Positions 63,440-64,000 of a stretch of 64,000 nucleotides of DNA are shown piece by piece (the first letter of the stretch is position 1; every line of letters begins with the position of its first letter). The stretch is from Lophius americanus (Eukaryota > Chordata > Actinopteri > Lophiiformes > Lophiidae), in assembly GCA_037951165.1 (NCBI GenBank), contig JBBDHG010000014.1, positions 19,865,001 to 19,929,000 of the forward strand, in the 5' to 3' direction. The position numbers and the translations under genes were made by a program. Under the pieces are notes generated by a model that saw only the letters and a list, made by a program, of their open reading frames with translations, ran no database searches and was not told where the DNA came from.

Positions 63440-63590
63440 TGTGTTGTGCCTTGTTGACATGCTAACTAGTCCATCCTTCCTGGCCTACGCACATTTTGAC
63501 TGGGCTCTTGTCTTCCACACCGATGCATCAAATGAAAGTTTGGTTGCTGTCCTCAATCAACAGCAGGAAGATAAGCTCTGTTTTCCCTTT
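63440..63590 (+). mobile_element. Ty3/gypsy LTR retrotransposon fragment: RT/RNase H junction
   Basis: Within the plus frame 63384-63671 a segment has the order LTSP.FLAY, then HTDAS, then L.AVL.Q. That is the conserved start of the RNase H domain in gypsy-type polyproteins: the catalytic Asp of TDAS and the G.GAVL.Q region (here the glycines are changed). Only about 50 residues are recognisable; integrase, most of RT, gag and LTRs are not seen. The similarity ends abruptly near 63590, where a sequence of different texture begins, so this is an old and interrupted fragment. Confidence 0.6.
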
Positions 63591-63710
63591 TCCACCAAAA
63601 AGAACCTGGTGCTAGTTTGGTGCTGGTGCTACTGCCAGCGCTTAGTTGGTTCAACTTGTGCTCCTCATTAGAACCTGTTTGCCTTTCCATAGGCATGGAC
63701 CCAAGTCAGA
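63585..63710. mobile_element. Possible MITE/hAT-like insertion edge
   Basis: Right at the end of gypsy similarity the sequence becomes cccttttccaccaaaaagaa and then cctggtgctagtttggtgct, with several gtgct words. Non-autonomous hAT-type elements in fish often start with a ttttccacca...gaacc(g/t)gtgctgg word. No second terminus or target duplication was found inside the window, so it may extend past 63.7 kb. Confidence 0.3.
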
Positions 63711-64000
63711 GCTGCGCCATCATGTCCCAATATAACGTCAGTACGTCACTGTCTGTCTACTCCGCAAAGATCGCGCCATACTCACGCACAACAACGAAGA
63801 TGTAAGACAATATCGTCTCCGCAAAAGTGCTGTTCCTGGCTTTGCAAGTCTATGTTGACATCCAAAGCCACAAAAACAACTTTTGTTATTAATTTCAAAA
63901 TAAAAAATACATATATATTTGCTAGTTTATCGGATAAAACTCGCTCGGTTGTTGTTTTAAAAATTGCGGTTAAGTGTTTGAGCTGGTCTTGTTGGTCACA
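63711..64000. other. End of window, CpG-richer, nothing firm
   Basis: A stretch with tccgcaaagatcgcgccata and acaacaacgaagatgtaaga is richer in CpG than most of the window. It may be part of the possible MITE above or of another transposon. AT-rich DNA follows. Confidence 0.35.

Overview
This window looks like a piece of a ray-finned fish (teleost) chromosome. The signs are AT-rich, intron-like or intergenic DNA, dense microsatellites (TA, GATA, GT, TATAA), fossils of L2-type LINE reverse transcriptase with typical fish motifs, tRNA-derived SINE fragments of the kind scattered through fish genomes, a Ty3/gypsy RNase H fragment, and a pogo-like DNA transposon with intact terminal inverted repeats. 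There are no operons, ribosome-binding sites, CRISPR arrays or other prokaryotic features. The species cannot be named from sequence alone. No complete protein-coding gene is visible, and most open frames are chance frames or run through repeats. The window is best read as a gene desert or a very large intron.

Layout. 1-7 kb: the 3' end of a LINE (535-905), then intergenic DNA with the first long copy of a dispersed modular repeat family (4225-4862). 7-13 kb: a 37-bp minisatellite, a LINE-like scrap, a truncated SINE and a long GATA/GGAT array. 13-25 kb: mostly unique DNA with a short L2-type RT fragment at 20.1 kb. 25.8-27.4 kb: two minus-strand copies of the modular family, one expanded by an 11-bp tandem repeat. 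27.6-36.6 kb: mostly unique DNA with a long TA array. 36.6-41.4 kb: two more family copies, a minus-strand SINE and a perfect 20-bp-arm palindrome at 39.63 kb. 41.4-56.8 kb: mostly unique DNA. It holds the one convincing coding exon (minus strand, 46525-46754, with splice acceptor, stop and tandem poly(A) signals), a pentanucleotide array and an exact match to the CTCF core consensus at 50.32 kb. 56.8-64 kb: another family copy, a 25-bp minisatellite, the 1.43-kb pogo-like element (58965-60395), two L2-type LINE fragments in opposite orientation, and a gypsy fragment cut by what looks like a MITE end.

The genes do not form a pathway. The main leads are the orphan terminal exon, the modular repeat family with a near-CTCF core in several copies, the pogo-like element with a degenerate zinc-finger tail, and several AT-rich blocks with homeodomain-type cores that could be conserved enhancers. 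The last point is inference only.
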